64,000 nt of DNA from Saccharothrix deserti (GTDB lineage: Bacteria > Actinomycetota > Actinomycetes > Mycobacteriales > Pseudonocardiaceae): assembly GCF_009769385.1 (NCBI RefSeq), contig NZ_VKAB01000034.1, positions 1-64,000 on the forward strand. Reading direction: 5' to 3'. This document shows, in pieces, positions 26,711 to 36,862 of this stretch. The position numbers and the translations under genes are program-made. How positions within the stretch are numbered: position 1 is the stretch's first letter; each line of letters opens with the position of its first letter. The notes beneath the pieces were generated by a model, which made no database searches, was not told the DNA's origin, and was given only the letters and a program-made list of their open reading frames with translations.

Positions 26711-27421
26711 TCACCGGCGGATGGACGCGAGGACACCGACTGCGGGGAGTGCGCCGGCGGCGATGCGGCGTTCCTCCGCTTCGCGGACGGCGTCGAGGGC
26801 GTCGGCGGCGCGGGTGGCCGGCTCGGTCCAGACACCGCCGCGCCCGTTGACCAAGCGCCACAGCACGGACGTGGCCACTGTGGTCAGGTCAGAGCCGACG
26901 CGGCTCAGGGCGGCGAGCATGGCGGAGCCTTGGTGGAGGGAGTCGTGGCCGCTGACCCAAGCTTCCAGCAGGTCACCGGAGGGGAGTTCGGCGTCGAGCA
27001 GGCCCGTGGCGACCAGCAGTGCGCAGTTGTCGTAGAGGAAGTGGGCGGCGGCGTGGTCCACCCGCTCCCAGGCGAACTCCTCGATGACGACCTGCCCACC
27101 CGGGGCGAGCAACGTGACGGCGTGGGCCAGGATGTCGTCCAGACTCTCGGCGTGGTGCAGGGAACGCGTGAACAGCACGACGTCGAACTCACCGGAGACG
27201 TCGCGGACGTCGGCCTGGATGACGGGCACACCGCGTTCACCGGCCGCGGCGGCCATCTCAGCGTCGCGGTCCACGCCGGTGACCTCGTAGCCCATGTCGG
27301 CCAGAGCGGCGGCCAGGGCTCCGCGACCGCAGCCGGCCTCGAGGACACGAGCCGGGGCCGCCGGCAGCAGCGGCTTCAGGTTGGACAGGGTGTGGGGCAC
27401 CGCAACAGTGGTCAGATCCAT
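26711..27421 (-). CDS. Class I SAM-dependent methyltransferase
   Basis: 236 residues. Motif I is VLEAGCGRGALAAALA (near residue 25), then YEVTGVDRDAEM with the SAM-binding acid, VIQADVRDVSGEFDVVLFTRSLHH, and LLAPGGQVVIEEFAW. The Methyltransf_11/25 fold is complete. The C-terminal part (WRLVNGRGGVWTEPATRAADAL) is specific to this subgroup, whose substrate I cannot name. The start is ATG 27421; TAGGTT ends seven nt before it, suggesting a leaderless message. It is the only intact gene in a stretch of decayed ones. Confidence 0.85.
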   Translation of the reverse strand: MDLTTVAVPHTLSNLKPLLPAAPARVLEAGCGRGALAAALADMGYEVTGVDRDAEMAAAAGERGVPVIQADVRDVSGEFDVVLFTRSLHHAESLDDILAHAVTLLAPGGQVVIEEFAWERVDHAAAHFLYDNCALLVATGLLDAELPSGDLLEAWVSGHDSLHQGSAMLAALSRVGSDLTTVATSVLWRLVNGRGGVWTEPATRAADALDAVREAEERRIAAGALPAVGVLASIRR

Positions 27422-27479
27422 TCGGGCAAACCTAGGCCGCGGCGGCGGGACGAGCGACGGATTTTGGCGTTGGTCGGGG

Positions 27480-27689
27480 TCAGCGCGGTTGGCCGGACTG
27501 CCGCGTGATGATCCTGACGAGTTCGGCGTGGGCCTCGGCGTCGGACGCCGCCACAAGCCCCTGGATCCCGGTGTGCAGGGGTTGGCCGGCCAGACCGGTC
27601 ACCACGCAGCCGGCGGCTTGGCACAGGGCGATCCCGCTGCTGAAGTGCACGCTGTCACGCAGATCGCCATCGGTGACGTAGGCCGCGCG
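27480..27689 (-). pseudogene. C-terminal fragment of an inositol-monophosphatase-family protein
   Basis: The frame reads YVTDGDLRDSVHF, GIALCQAAGCVVTGLAGQPLH and GLVAASDAEAHAELVRII, the C-terminal third of IMPase-like phosphatases (including the metal-lid and GCVVT region). The N-terminal two thirds with the catalytic DGT motif are absent. Upstream the same frame only gives antisense-like residues over aspA. Confidence 0.7.
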
Positions 27690-27700
27690 CCTGCCCGCGG

Positions 27701-29134
27701 CTACGTCGCCGCACGGCGGGCTTCCCCGCGGGCCTCGCCGTTGCCCGCCAGTGCCTCGGGCCGCAGCAGGTCGGCCAGTGTCTCGGCGGGCAACAGGCCC
27801 TTTTCCAGGACGAGTTCGGCCACGCCCCGGCCGGTGGTGAGGGCCTCCTTGGCGATGGCGGTGGCGGCGGTGTACCCGATGTGCGGGTTGAGGGCGGTGA
27901 CCAGGCCGATGGAGTTCTCGACGGTCGCGCGCAGCGCCTCGGTGTTGGCGGTGATGCCGGACACGCAGCGCTCGGCCAGCGTCACGCAGGCGCTGCGCAG
28001 GTGCGTGATGGATTCCGACAGGGAGTGCAGGATGATCGGTTCGAAGGCGTTGAGCTGGAGCTGGCCCGCCTCGGCGGCCATGGTGATGGTGACGTCGTTG
28101 CCGATCACCTCGAAGGCGACCTGGTTGACGACCTCGGGGATCACCGGGTTGACCTTGCCGGGCATGATGGAGGAGCCGGCCTGCACGGGCGGCAGGTTGA
28201 TCTCGCCGAGCCCGGCGCGCGGCCCGGAGGACAGCAGGCGCAGGTCGTTGCAGGTCTTCGACAGCTTGACGGCGACCCGCTTGAGCACGCCGGACATCTG
28301 CACGAACGCGCCGCAGTCCTGGGTGGCTTCGACCAGGTTCGGGGCGGTCACGAGAGGCAGCCCGGTGATCGCGGCGAGGTGGCGGCGGGCCGCCTCGGCG
28401 TATCCGGCGGGCGCGTTGAGACCCGTGCCGATCGCGGTGGCACCGAGGTTGATCTCGTGGATCAGCCCGACCGCCTCGGTGAGCCGGCTGCGGTCCTCGT
28501 CGAGCATGACGGCGTAGGCGGAGAACTCCTGCCCGAGCGTCATCGGCACCGCGTCCTGGAGCTGCGTGCGGCCCATCTTGAGCACGTCGCGGAACTCGAC
28601 CGCCTTGCGGGCGAAGGCGTCCTGGAGGACGGACATCGCCTCCAGCAGGCCGTGCACGGCGAAGACCGTCGCGATCTTCACGGCCGTCGGGTAGACGTCG
28701 TTGGTGGACTGGCCGAGGTTGACGTCCTCGTTGGGGTGCAGGTACTGGTACTGGCCCTTCTCCCGGCCCAGGAGTTCCAGCGCCCGGTTGGCCACGACCT
28801 CGTTGGCGTTCATGTTGGTGGAGGTGCCGGCGCCACCCTGGATGACGTCGACGACGAACTGGTCGAGCAGCTTGCCGACGCGGATCTCGCGGCACGCCTC
28901 GACGATGGCGGCGGCCTTCGTCGAATCCAGGAGCCCGAGCTCCTCGTTGGCGAGGGCGGCGGCCTCCTTGACGGCGGCCAAGGCGTCGATCAGGTGCGGG
29001 TAGGCGGAGATCGGGGTGCCGGTGATCGGGAAGTTCTCCGTGGCGCGCAGGGTGTGGATGCCCCAGTAGGCGTCGGCGGGGACGTCGCGGTCGCCGAGCA
29101 GGTCGTGCTCTCTTCGGGTGGCTGCGGCGGTCAT
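27701..29134 (-). CDS. aspA: Aspartate ammonia-lyase
   Basis: 477 residues. The signature of the fumarase/aspartase family is intact: [20 protein letters not shown], with GSSxMPxKxN holding the catalytic Ser. [19 protein letters not shown] and [17 protein letters not shown] mark aspartase rather than fumarase C. It deaminates L-aspartate to fumarate and ammonia in the cytoplasm. It is the last gene downstream of the catabolic operon, after a hairpin at 29201-29233, and would pass an aspartate end product into the TCA cycle. Start ATG 29134. Confidence 0.93.
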   Translation of the reverse strand: MTAAATRREHDLLGDRDVPADAYWGIHTLRATENFPITGTPISAYPHLIDALAAVKEAAALANEELGLLDSTKAAAIVEACREIRVGKLLDQFVVDVIQGGAGTSTNMNANEVVANRALELLGREKGQYQYLHPNEDVNLGQSTNDVYPTAVKIATVFAVHGLLEAMSVLQDAFARKAVEFRDVLKMGRTQLQDAVPMTLGQEFSAYAVMLDEDRSRLTEAVGLIHEINLGATAIGTGLNAPAGYAEAARRHLAAITGLPLVTAPNLVEATQDCGAFVQMSGVLKRVAVKLSKTCNDLRLLSSGPRAGLGEINLPPVQAGSSIMPGKVNPVIPEVVNQVAFEVIGNDVTITMAAEAGQLQLNAFEPIILHSLSESITHLRSACVTLAERCVSGITANTEALRATVENSIGLVTALNPHIGYTAATAIAKEALTTGRGVAELVLEKGLLPAETLADLLRPEALAGNGEARGEARRAAT

Positions 29135-29200
29135 GGCTGTGCGGACCTTCTCTCCGACGAGGTTCTGACGAGGGTGTGCGTGAGTTCGCCCCGACGCGGC

Positions 29201-29233
29201 GGGGCCTCCCGCGACTGATTCGCGGAAGGCCCC
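29201..29233 (-). terminator. Hairpin after the PuuB-like oxidase gene
   Basis: A 13-bp stem with one mismatch (29201-29213 with 29221-29233), loop ACTGATT. It separates the long operon from aspA, which may still be read through at a lower level. Confidence 0.65.
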
Positions 29234-29259
29234 GGGCCCGTGTCACCGACGCATCCGCG

Positions 29260-30543
29260 TCAGCGCAGGCGGTCCTTCGCCTTGTAGTAGGCGCCGCCGA
29301 ACGGCAGGAACCAGGCGGTCCCGTTGTAGAAGGGGACGGGGACCTTGGGGAAGCCGAGACCGCGCAGCGGGTTGGCCTCCGGCTTGCCGTCCATCATCTC
29401 GGCCACCGCACGGCCCATGTAGGTGGCCATCTGGACGCCGTGACCGCAGTAACCCATGGAGTAGTACAGGCCGTCCACCTGGCCCGCGTGCGGGACGCGG
29501 TCCCAGGAGAAGCCCACCGTGCCGCCCCACACGTAGTCGATCCGCACGTCGGCCAACTGCGGGAAGATCTCGACCATCTCCCGCTTGAGGACGTCTCCGC
29601 TCTTGACGTCGGAGGCGGGGTTGGAAGGGGCGAAGCGGGCCCGGCCGCCGAAGGCGAGGCGGTTGTCCGGGGTGAGGCGGATGTAGTGGCCGATGTTCTT
29701 GGAGTCGACCACGAGCCGCGCCTTCGGGATCACCGAACGGGCGCGCTCCTCCCCCAACGGCTCGGTGACGATGATGAAGCTGCCGACGTTGATCAGCCGC
29801 TTGCGGAACCACGGCAGCGCCTTGTCGGTGTAGGCGTCGGTCGCGGCCATGACCTGCTTGGCGCGGATCGTGCCGTGCAGGGTCTCCACCAGGAAACCGC
29901 CGTCCGCGGTCTTGGTGAGACCGGTGGCGGCGTTGCGTTCGTGGATCTGCGCGCCGGCGCGTTCCGCGGCTTCGGCGAGGCCGTAGACGTACTTGCCGAC
30001 GTGCAGGCCCGCGCTGAGCGGGTCGAGCAGGGCCCCGTGGTAGTAGTCGGAGCCCAGTTCGGATCGCAGTTCCGCCTTGGAGAGCAGGACGGTGTCGTGG
30101 CCGAAGTTCTCGGCCAAGTCGCGTTGCTTGGCCTTCATCGCCTCGAAGTGCCCCGGTTTGAAGGCGACGCCGAGCCGTCCGGAGCGGACGAAGTCGCAGT
30201 CGATGTGCTCCTTCAGCGTCAACTCCTCCACGAGGTCCACGGCCTCGCGGAAGGAGTTGTACAGCTCGAGCGCACGCTCCTGGCCGTAGCGCTTGCGCGC
30301 CTCGCCGGGTGCGATCGTGATGCCCTGGGTGCACATGCTGCCGTTGCGCCCGGACGCACCCGAGCCGATCTTGTCCTTCTCGACCAGCACGACCGAAGCG
30401 CCCTTGCGGGCGGCGTGGTAGGCGGTCGACAGGCCGGTGAGGCCGCCGCCGATGACGACCACGTCCGCGTTCTCGGGCAGTGGCTTGCCCGACCGGTCGG
30501 GTGGCTGTGGGGCGGTGTCGAGCCAGTAGGGGATCTGTTTCAT
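29260..30543 (-). CDS. FAD-dependent amine oxidase (DAO family, PuuB/OrdL-like)
   Basis: 427 residues from ATG 30543, with AAGGAGAGG upstream. The N-terminal dinucleotide fold is ADVVVIGGGLTGLSTAYHAARKG with VVLVEKDKIGSGASGRNGS, the pattern of glutamylputrescine and related oxidases. The C-terminal DAO half has FGGRARF, YVWGGTVGFSWDRVPHAG and YSMGYCGHGVQMATYMGR, placing the flavin. It should oxidise a primary or secondary amine to an aldehyde with H2O2. It is part of the acyl-amine operon; gamma-glutamylputrescine or another N-substituted diamine is the likeliest class. Confidence 0.9.
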   Translation of the reverse strand: MKQIPYWLDTAPQPPDRSGKPLPENADVVVIGGGLTGLSTAYHAARKGASVVLVEKDKIGSGASGRNGSMCTQGITIAPGEARKRYGQERALELYNSFREAVDLVEELTLKEHIDCDFVRSGRLGVAFKPGHFEAMKAKQRDLAENFGHDTVLLSKAELRSELGSDYYHGALLDPLSAGLHVGKYVYGLAEAAERAGAQIHERNAATGLTKTADGGFLVETLHGTIRAKQVMAATDAYTDKALPWFRKRLINVGSFIIVTEPLGEERARSVIPKARLVVDSKNIGHYIRLTPDNRLAFGGRARFAPSNPASDVKSGDVLKREMVEIFPQLADVRIDYVWGGTVGFSWDRVPHAGQVDGLYYSMGYCGHGVQMATYMGRAVAEMMDGKPEANPLRGLGFPKVPVPFYNGTAWFLPFGGAYYKAKDRLR

Positions 30544-30560
30544 GGCGGCGGGCCTCTCCT

Positions 30561-31226
30561 TCAGCAGCCGAGCAGGGCGGGCAGGCCGCTCAGGTCGGGC
30601 AGTTCGTCGTAGGGCTGGTAGTCGCTGCTGCCGAGGCGGCCGTAGCGGTTGATCCACACCCGGCGCTTCAGGCCGAGGTCGCGGGTCGGGATGTGGTCGT
30701 ACTCCCAACCCTGGGCGGTGTGGGTGACCTGCGACGGCTCGACGCCCATGGTCTTGAACGCGTACTCGAAGGTCTGGCGGTCCGGCTTGTACGCGCCGGC
30801 CTGCTGCGCGGTGATGACGTAGTCGAACTCGACGCCGATGTTCTCGACGTTCCGCGCGATCATGTTGTCGTCGGTGTTGGAGATGATGGCGATCTCGTAC
30901 TTGGACTTCAGGGCGCGCAGGGCCTCCGGGACCTCCGGGTGGGGGCCGAAGGTGGGGACGGCCTCGACGAGGGCGTCGCCGTCGGACTCGCGGTACTCCA
31001 GGCCGTGCAGGCGCATGGCGTTGCGCAGGCTGGAGTGCAGGATCTCGTGGTACGGGCGGTAGGCCTCCAGGACGGCCTGGAAGCGCATGACGCGGAAGTC
31101 GTCGAGGAACTCGTCGACGTCCAGGTTGTCCAGGTCCAGCCGGTCTTCGAGGACCTTCAGGGTCGTGGGGCCGAGCTCGAAGTCGATCAAAGTTGCATAG
31201 GCGTCGAAGGTGACGATCTCTCGCAT
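30561..31226 (-). CDS. HAD-superfamily hydrolase, haloacid dehalogenase type II
   Basis: 221 residues. Motif I is TFDAYATLID with the nucleophile Asp8, motif II is ISNTDDN, motif III is AGAYKPDRQTF, and a motif IV-like WEYDHIPTRDLG follows. This order and the length match L-2-haloacid dehalogenases (HAD type II). Chlorinated substrates are not implied; many members act on phosphates or unknown 2-substituted acids. Its cap is between motif I and ISNT. It is in the catabolic operon between the amine oxidase and the aldo/keto reductase. Confidence 0.88.
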   Translation of the reverse strand: MREIVTFDAYATLIDFELGPTTLKVLEDRLDLDNLDVDEFLDDFRVMRFQAVLEAYRPYHEILHSSLRNAMRLHGLEYRESDGDALVEAVPTFGPHPEVPEALRALKSKYEIAIISNTDDNMIARNVENIGVEFDYVITAQQAGAYKPDRQTFEYAFKTMGVEPSQVTHTAQGWEYDHIPTRDLGLKRRVWINRYGRLGSSDYQPYDELPDLSGLPALLGC

Positions 31227-31271
31227 GGCGTTCAGCCTCTATCTCGCGGTTTCCAGAGGGAGTGGGGGACT

Positions 31272-32207
31272 TCAGACGACGCGTTCGCCGGGGGTCACGA
31301 TCTCGTCGAGTGCGGCCAGGTCGGCCTCGTCGGGGGTCCAGTCGGCCGCCGCCGCGTTGGCGGTGACCTGTTCGGGGGTCATGGCGCCGCAGATCACGGA
31401 GCCGACGGCGGGCAGGGCGGCCAGTCCACCCACCGCGACCTGGAGGAGGCTCAGGCCTCGTTCGGCGCCGTAGGCGGTAAGCGCCTCGACGCGGTCGAGG
31501 GCCGCGCCGGTGAGCCAGCCCTGTCGCCAGGAGAGCCTGCTGCCGGGCGGAGGCTGCTCACCTCGCCGGTACTTGCCGCTGAGCAGGCCGTTCGCGAGCG
31601 GGTAGTACGGCAGCAGGCCGACACCGGCGAACAGGCAGGCGGGGATCAGGTCGGTCTCCGCGCTCCGGTCGAGCAGGTGGTAGCGGGCCTGCGTGCTGAC
31701 GAAGTCGGCGGTGAGCTCGGCGGCGGGAAGGTCGGAGCAACCGATGTGCCGCACCTTGCCTTCCCGCACCAGTTCCCGGAGCGCCGCGACGGTTTCCTCC
31801 AGCGGAGTGACGCCGTCCGGCTCGTGGTACTGGTACAGGTCGATCCGGTCGGTGCCGAGCCTGCTCAGGGAGCTTTCCACGGCGTGCCGGATGTAACGGC
31901 GCGCGCCGCGCGGGCCGTGGCGGTCGTCGTCCGGGCTCATCTCCATGCCGAACTTGGTGGCCAGGACCACGGCGTCCCAGTGTCCCTTGAGCGCGGCACC
32001 GAGCAGCCGTTCACCGTCGCCGCGCGCGCCGTTGCCGCCGAACCCGCCGTACATGTCGGCGGTGTCGAACAGGGTGATGCCCGCGTCCAGTGCGGCGTGG
32101 ACGACCGCCTTGGTTCCTTCCTCGTCGAGGCGTGAACCGAAGTTGTTGCCGCCCACACCGACCACGGAGACGGTGGGGCCGCGCTCGCCGAGCGTGCGGT
32201 ACCTCAT
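31272..32207 (-). CDS. Aldo/keto reductase
   Basis: 311 residues from ATG 32207, which overlaps the upstream ALDH stop (ATGA). AKR features: [16 protein letters not shown] near the start, [11 protein letters not shown] (catalytic Asp and Tyr), VVLATKFGM with the catalytic Lys, YQYHEPD with His, and [10 protein letters not shown]. The family uses NADPH to reduce aldehydes or ketones. It is related to the L-fucose/pyridoxal group of AKRs. In this operon it could take the aldehyde to an alcohol when flux through the dehydrogenase is blocked. Confidence 0.9.
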   Translation of the reverse strand: MRYRTLGERGPTVSVVGVGGNNFGSRLDEEGTKAVVHAALDAGITLFDTADMYGGFGGNGARGDGERLLGAALKGHWDAVVLATKFGMEMSPDDDRHGPRGARRYIRHAVESSLSRLGTDRIDLYQYHEPDGVTPLEETVAALRELVREGKVRHIGCSDLPAAELTADFVSTQARYHLLDRSAETDLIPACLFAGVGLLPYYPLANGLLSGKYRRGEQPPPGSRLSWRQGWLTGAALDRVEALTAYGAERGLSLLQVAVGGLAALPAVGSVICGAMTPEQVTANAAAADWTPDEADLAALDEIVTPGERVV

Positions 32208-33655
32208 GGCCGGTTCCCGAACCCGATGCAGACGTTCTTGGTCTGGGTGTAGCTCGCCAACGCCTCCAGGCCCTTCTCCCGGCCCCACCCGCTGTGCTTG
32301 TAGCCGCCGAACGGCAGCTCCACGCCCGTCCCGACGCCGGTGGCGTTGACGTACACCTGACCTGCCCGGATACCCGAGGCCATGCGCAACGCGCGGTCGA
32401 TGTCACGGGTCCAGACATAGGAGGCGAGGCCGTACGGGCTGTCGTTGGCGATCGCCAGCGCCTCCTCGGCGTCATCGAACTCGATGACGGTCACGACGGG
32501 TCCGAAGATCTCCTCGCGGGCGACCCGGGCCTGGTTGGTCAGTCCGGTCAGGACGGTCGGCTCGATGTAGTAGCCGTCCGCCAGGTCCGGGTCCGCGGGC
32601 TTCCTGCCGCCCGCCCGGACCGTGGCGCCCTCCTCCCGGGCCAGGTCGAGGTAACCGGCCACCCGGTCGCGCTGCCGGGCGGAGACCAGCGGGCCGACGT
32701 CCAGGTCCGCCGCACCGGGACCGATGCGCAACGAGGCGGCGTGTGCCACGAGTTTGTCGACGAACTCCTCGGCCCCGCGCTGGACCAGCAGCCGGGTGCC
32801 GGCCGAGCAGGTCTGCCCCGCGTTGCCGAACGCGGAGCCGGCGACGGCGGCGACGGCCAGGTCGAAGTCGGCGTCGGCGAAGACGACGACCGGGGACTTG
32901 CCGCCCAGCTCGACCACCGAGGGCACCACGTTGACCGCCGCCGCCTGGGCGACCTTGATGCCGGTGGCCACCGAGCCGGTGAACGTGACCTGGTCGATGC
33001 CCGGGTGCCCGGCGAGCGCGGCACCGGTCCCGCCGTCGCCCGGCACGACGTTGAGCACGCCCGGCGGCAGCCCGCAGTCCAGCGCGATCCGGCCGATCTC
33101 CAACGGCGTCAGCGGCGCCTCCGGGGACGGCTTCAGCACCACCGTGCAGCCCGCGGCCAACGCCGGGGCACTGCCCCGCGCGGTGTTTTGCATCGGGTAG
33201 TTGAACGGGATGATCTGCCCGGACACCCCGATCGGCTCGCGAACGGTGTAGTCGAGCAGGCCGGGGCCCAGCGGGATGGTCGAGCCGCCGAGCTTGTCCG
33301 CGATGCCCGCGTAGAACTCGAAGTACCGCGCGGCGGCCTCCACGTCGGCCCTCGCCTGCCGCAGCGGCTTGCCGACGTCGAGGCTTTCCAGCCGCGCCAG
33401 CTTTTCGCCCTCGCGCCGGATGCCTTCGGCGATCCGGTGCAGCAGCCTGCCGCGGTCGGCGGCACGCATCCGCGCCCACTCGGGGGCGGTGAACGCGGCC
33501 CGCGCGGCGGCGACCGCCTGGTCCACGTCCGCCGCGCCGGCCAGGGACACCTCGGCGATCGGCGTGCCGTGCGCCGGGTCGACCACGGTGAACGTGCGGC
33601 CGTCGGCGGCGGGGACCCGCTTGCCGTCGATCAGCAGTTCGGTGGTGCCGCTCAT
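32204..33655 (-). CDS. NAD(P)-dependent aldehyde dehydrogenase
   Basis: 483 residues, full length. Visible: [20 protein letters not shown] with the oxyanion Asn, [12 protein letters not shown] (cofactor Lys), [17 protein letters not shown] with the general base Glu, [12 protein letters not shown] with the nucleophile Cys, and [13 protein letters not shown]. The nearest kinds are betaine-aldehyde, gamma-glutamyl-aminobutyraldehyde or vanillin-type dehydrogenases. Its start overlaps the stop of the deacylase gene (ATGA) and its stop overlaps the AKR start, so three genes are coupled. It presumably oxidises the aldehyde made by the oxidases or the aminotransferase. Confidence 0.93.
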   Translation of the reverse strand: MSGTTELLIDGKRVPAADGRTFTVVDPAHGTPIAEVSLAGAADVDQAVAAARAAFTAPEWARMRAADRGRLLHRIAEGIRREGEKLARLESLDVGKPLRQARADVEAAARYFEFYAGIADKLGGSTIPLGPGLLDYTVREPIGVSGQIIPFNYPMQNTARGSAPALAAGCTVVLKPSPEAPLTPLEIGRIALDCGLPPGVLNVVPGDGGTGAALAGHPGIDQVTFTGSVATGIKVAQAAAVNVVPSVVELGGKSPVVVFADADFDLAVAAVAGSAFGNAGQTCSAGTRLLVQRGAEEFVDKLVAHAASLRIGPGAADLDVGPLVSARQRDRVAGYLDLAREEGATVRAGGRKPADPDLADGYYIEPTVLTGLTNQARVAREEIFGPVVTVIEFDDAEEALAIANDSPYGLASYVWTRDIDRALRMASGIRAGQVYVNATGVGTGVELPFGGYKHSGWGREKGLEALASYTQTKNVCIGFGNRP

Positions 33656-34605
33656 GGCGTGATCTCACCTTCGACCGCGCCGAAGATCACGACCTCGTCG
33701 CCGGGGCGCACGGTGCGGATGCGGCGCACCCACAGCACGATCCCGTCCCACTCGGCGCGGACCTCCTCCAGCGTGGTGCCGTAGTGGTCCACGACCTGGC
33801 CGATGAGGTCGCCTTCCTTGCACTGCTCGCCCGGCTCGGTGTGGCTGACGAAGAAGCCGCCGGCTGCGGAACGGGCGAACGTGCCGGTCACAGCGGTGTA
33901 GCGGTCGCGCAGCTCCACGTCACCATCGACCATGCCGAGGTGCCGCATGATGTTGCGCACGGCGTCGGCGTGCAGCGCGACGTTCGACTCCCGGTAGGTG
34001 CCACCGCCGACCTCGATGGTGATGGCCGGCTTGCCCGCCGCGAGCGTGGGGTGGCGGACGGTGCCGCCCCACTTGCCGCCCTTCCAGATCAGCTCGTGCC
34101 CGGCGGCCAGGCCGATCCCGGTGACCAGGTCCTCGTAACCGCCCTGCACGATGGTCAGCGGGGCGATCTCGCCGAACGTGCCGCCGGTGTGCAGGTCCAC
34201 CAGGACGTCGATCGCGGGCACAACCTGCTCGACGAAGGTGGCGGCCAGGCGGAAGGAGTAGGAGCCGTCGGGGTCACCGGGGAAGATGCGGTTGAGGTTG
34301 GCGTGGTCGAGGCCGCTGGTGCGGGCCGCCGCCTCGAACGCGGGGGTGTTCATGCACGGGATGCCGACCAGCGTGCCGCGCAGCGTCGCCGGGTCGGTCT
34401 CGGCCAGGACACGGCGGATCGCCTCCTGGCCGTCGTACTCGTCGCCGTGCACGCCGGCGTCCACGCACAGCACCGGGCCGGGCTCGACGCCGTTGACGAC
34501 GATCACGGGAATGCCGAGCTCCACGCCGTAAGTGCTGGTGCCGACCGGGATCAGGCCCTGGGCGCGCTCACCCGGGGCGACGGTCAGCGGACCGATGGAG
34601 TACAT
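33652..34605 (-). CDS. Succinylglutamate desuccinylase/aspartoacylase-family deacylase (first copy)
   Basis: 317 residues. Zn ligands of the M14-like AstE/AspA fold are visible: VHGDEYDG (His, Glu) and VDLHTGG (second His), with NLNRIFPGD carrying the substrate-binding Arg. It should remove an acyl group from an N-acyl amino acid or diamine. The ectoine-pathway enzyme DoeB belongs to the same family. It is sandwiched between the aminotransferase and the ALDH. Start ATG 34605. Confidence 0.88.
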   Translation of the reverse strand: MYSIGPLTVAPGERAQGLIPVGTSTYGVELGIPVIVVNGVEPGPVLCVDAGVHGDEYDGQEAIRRVLAETDPATLRGTLVGIPCMNTPAFEAAARTSGLDHANLNRIFPGDPDGSYSFRLAATFVEQVVPAIDVLVDLHTGGTFGEIAPLTIVQGGYEDLVTGIGLAAGHELIWKGGKWGGTVRHPTLAAGKPAITIEVGGGTYRESNVALHADAVRNIMRHLGMVDGDVELRDRYTAVTGTFARSAAGGFFVSHTEPGEQCKEGDLIGQVVDHYGTTLEEVRAEWDGIVLWVRRIRTVRPGDEVVIFGAVEGEITP

Positions 34606-34637
34606 GTGCGTTCCTTTCGTGGTGTGGCGTGGAGGAG

Positions 34638-36008
34638 TCATCGGGCCAGCGCCTGGGAGGCTTCGTCGAGCGTGTCGGCGATGATCTCGACAATGCGGTC
34701 CAGCAGCGGCCGATCGCTGATCAGCGGTGGCGCGATCTGCAGCAGGGGCGCGGCGCGGTTGTAGACCCTGGCGAGCAGTCCCGCTTCGCGCAGCCGGCGC
34801 GGGATGAGGTCGACGACGAGCGCCTTGCGCGCCGCGTCGGAGAACCCGCCGTCCTCCTGGTCCCCGACCAGCTCGACCGCGTGGAAGAAGCCCGCGCCGC
34901 GGATGTCGGCGACGATCGGCAGGTCGGCCAGTGCGGCCATGCCGCTCGCGAGCCCACCTTGCAGCCCGCGGACGTTGTCGAGAACCTTGTCGCGTTCCAT
35001 GATCTCCAGCGTGCGCAGGGCGATGGCGGCGCTCAGCGGGTGCCCGCCGAAGGTGTAGCCGTGGTTGAGCACCGCGCCGGGCCGGTTGATCACCTCGGCG
35101 ACGCGGGCGCCGACCAGGGTGGCGCCCATGGGCGCGTACCCGGCGGTGATGCCCTTGGCGACGGTGACGATGTCCGGGCGGGCGTCGTAGCGGTCGCCGC
35201 CGAACCACTCGCCGAGCCGGCCGAAGCCCGTGATCACCTCGTCCGCGACAAGCAGGAAGCCGTACCGGTCGGCCAGTGCCCGCAGGCCCGGCCAGTAACC
35301 GGCGGGCGGGGTGATGCACCCGCCCCGGTTCTGCACCGGCTCCGCGATCAGCATCGCGATCGTCTCCGGCCCCTCGGCCAGGATCACCGACTCCACCTCG
35401 GCGAGCAGGTGCGCGGTGAACATCGAGTCGTTCGCCATCTCCGGCGGCAGACCGTTGCGATTGGTGTTCGACACGAACCGGGTCTCAACCGCCGGCGGCC
35501 CGTACGGCTCGATCAACCCCGGGTCGTCGGTGAACGACAGCGCGCCGAGGGTCAGCCCGTGGTACGCGCCGCGCCGGGAGATCGCCTTGGTGCGGCCGGG
35601 TTCGCCCCGCAGGGTGTGGAAGCGGCGGGCGATCTTCCACGCGGTCTCCACCGCTTCCGCTCCACCACTGGAGAAGAAGGTGTGCTCGATGCCGGCGGGC
35701 ACGATGCCCGCCAGCCGCTCGGCCAACTCGATCGCCGCCGGGTGCGCCGAGGCCGACCACAGCGGGCTGAAGCACAGCTCACGGAGCTGCTTGCCCGCCG
35801 CCTCGGCGATCTCGTCGGCGTAGGAGTAGCCCAGCTGGCAGCAGTACAGGCCGGACAACCCGTCGATGTAACGCGTGCCGTCCTCGTCGTGGACGTAGGG
35901 GCCGTCCCCGCTCCGCACCACGAAGACCCCGTCATCGCCCAGGGAACCGTTGGGTGTCATGTTCAACAGCAGGTGCCGGGCCGCGGTGGCGGACAACGCG
36001 GTCGTCAT
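34638..36008 (-). CDS. Class III PLP aminotransferase (SpuC/omega-aminotransferase type)
   Basis: 456 residues. Class III features: YIDGLSGLYCCQLGY near the N-terminus, FFSSGGAEAVETAWKIAR (phosphate loop), AYHGLTLGALS, VADEVITGFGRLGEWFG (Asp for the PLP ring N), and VAKGITAGYAPMGA with the Schiff-base Lys. The YCCQLG and EWFGGDRYD patterns are those of the polyamine/beta-alanine:pyruvate group. It would transfer the terminal amine of a diamine or omega-amino acid to pyruvate. Its ATG overlaps the stop of the upstream permease gene, tying transport to catabolism. Confidence 0.92.
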   Translation of the reverse strand: MTTALSATAARHLLLNMTPNGSLGDDGVFVVRSGDGPYVHDEDGTRYIDGLSGLYCCQLGYSYADEIAEAAGKQLRELCFSPLWSASAHPAAIELAERLAGIVPAGIEHTFFSSGGAEAVETAWKIARRFHTLRGEPGRTKAISRRGAYHGLTLGALSFTDDPGLIEPYGPPAVETRFVSNTNRNGLPPEMANDSMFTAHLLAEVESVILAEGPETIAMLIAEPVQNRGGCITPPAGYWPGLRALADRYGFLLVADEVITGFGRLGEWFGGDRYDARPDIVTVAKGITAGYAPMGATLVGARVAEVINRPGAVLNHGYTFGGHPLSAAIALRTLEIMERDKVLDNVRGLQGGLASGMAALADLPIVADIRGAGFFHAVELVGDQEDGGFSDAARKALVVDLIPRRLREAGLLARVYNRAAPLLQIAPPLISDRPLLDRIVEIIADTLDEASQALAR

Positions 36009-36862
36009 CGCGTTTCACCTCCGGTCGAGATCCCGGTTTCCACCGGCAGCAGACCGCTCTGCTTGTCCGAGCCGAGCTTGCGGACCACACCGACCACGGC
36101 CAACGCCAGGACCGCGACGGCGATGAGCAGCGCGGCGACCGCGGTGACCGACGGGTCGACGTCGTACTGCAGGACGTTGAACACCTGCACGGGCAGTGTC
36201 GTGGTGTCCACAGAGGACAGGAACTGGGAGATGAAGAACTCGTCGAAGCTGGTGATGAAGGAGAACACCGCGGCGGCGACGACACCGGGCGCGGCCATCG
36301 GGAACGTGATCCGCCGCGCGATGGTGAGCCGGCCCGCGCCCATGCTGGCGGCCGCGTCCTCCAGTCGCTCGTCGATGCCCTTCAGCGTCGCCATGATGAT
36401 CATCACCGCGATCGGCGCGGCCAGCACGGTGTGCCCCAAGGCGATCGCGATCGGGCTGCCGAGCATCGAGGCGGGCTCGAAGAGCAGGAACATGCCGAGC
36501 GCGATCACGACCTGCGGGATCACCAGCGGAGCCAGCACCAGACCGTAGACCGCGGACCGCAGCGGCAGGTCGCTGCGGACCAGGGCGATCGCCGCGGTCA
36601 TGCCGAGCGCCACGGAGAACACGGTGGTCATGGCGGCGACCATCGCGCTCAGCAACAGCGCGGCGGGCCACTTGCTGTCGTCGGCGAACACCTGCTGGTA
36701 CCAGCCCAGCGTCCACGACTCGGGTGGGAAGGAGCCCAGCGCGTCGCTGCCGAACGACGTGACGGCGATCAGGACGATCGGCAACGCCAGGAACAGCAGC
36801 ACCAACAGGGAGAGGATGGCCAGAACGATGCGTCCGGCCACGCTGTCACGCAAGCCGATCAC
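36005..36862 (-). CDS. ABC permease, PotC-like
   Basis: 285 residues, six helices, with the ABC-coupling EAA-type loop DAAASMGAGRLTIARRITFPMAAPGVVAA (about 185-213) split across the cytoplasmic side. Polyamine/opine-type importer subunit. The start GTG 36862 overlaps the PotB-like stop (GTGA). The C-terminal 20 residues are polar. Confidence 0.92.
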   Translation of the reverse strand: MIGLRDSVAGRIVLAILSLLVLLFLALPIVLIAVTSFGSDALGSFPPESWTLGWYQQVFADDSKWPAALLLSAMVAAMTTVFSVALGMTAAIALVRSDLPLRSAVYGLVLAPLVIPQVVIALGMFLLFEPASMLGSPIAIALGHTVLAAPIAVMIIMATLKGIDERLEDAAASMGAGRLTIARRITFPMAAPGVVAAAVFSFITSFDEFFISQFLSSVDTTTLPVQVFNVLQYDVDPSVTAVAALLIAVAVLALAVVGVVRKLGSDKQSGLLPVETGISTGGETR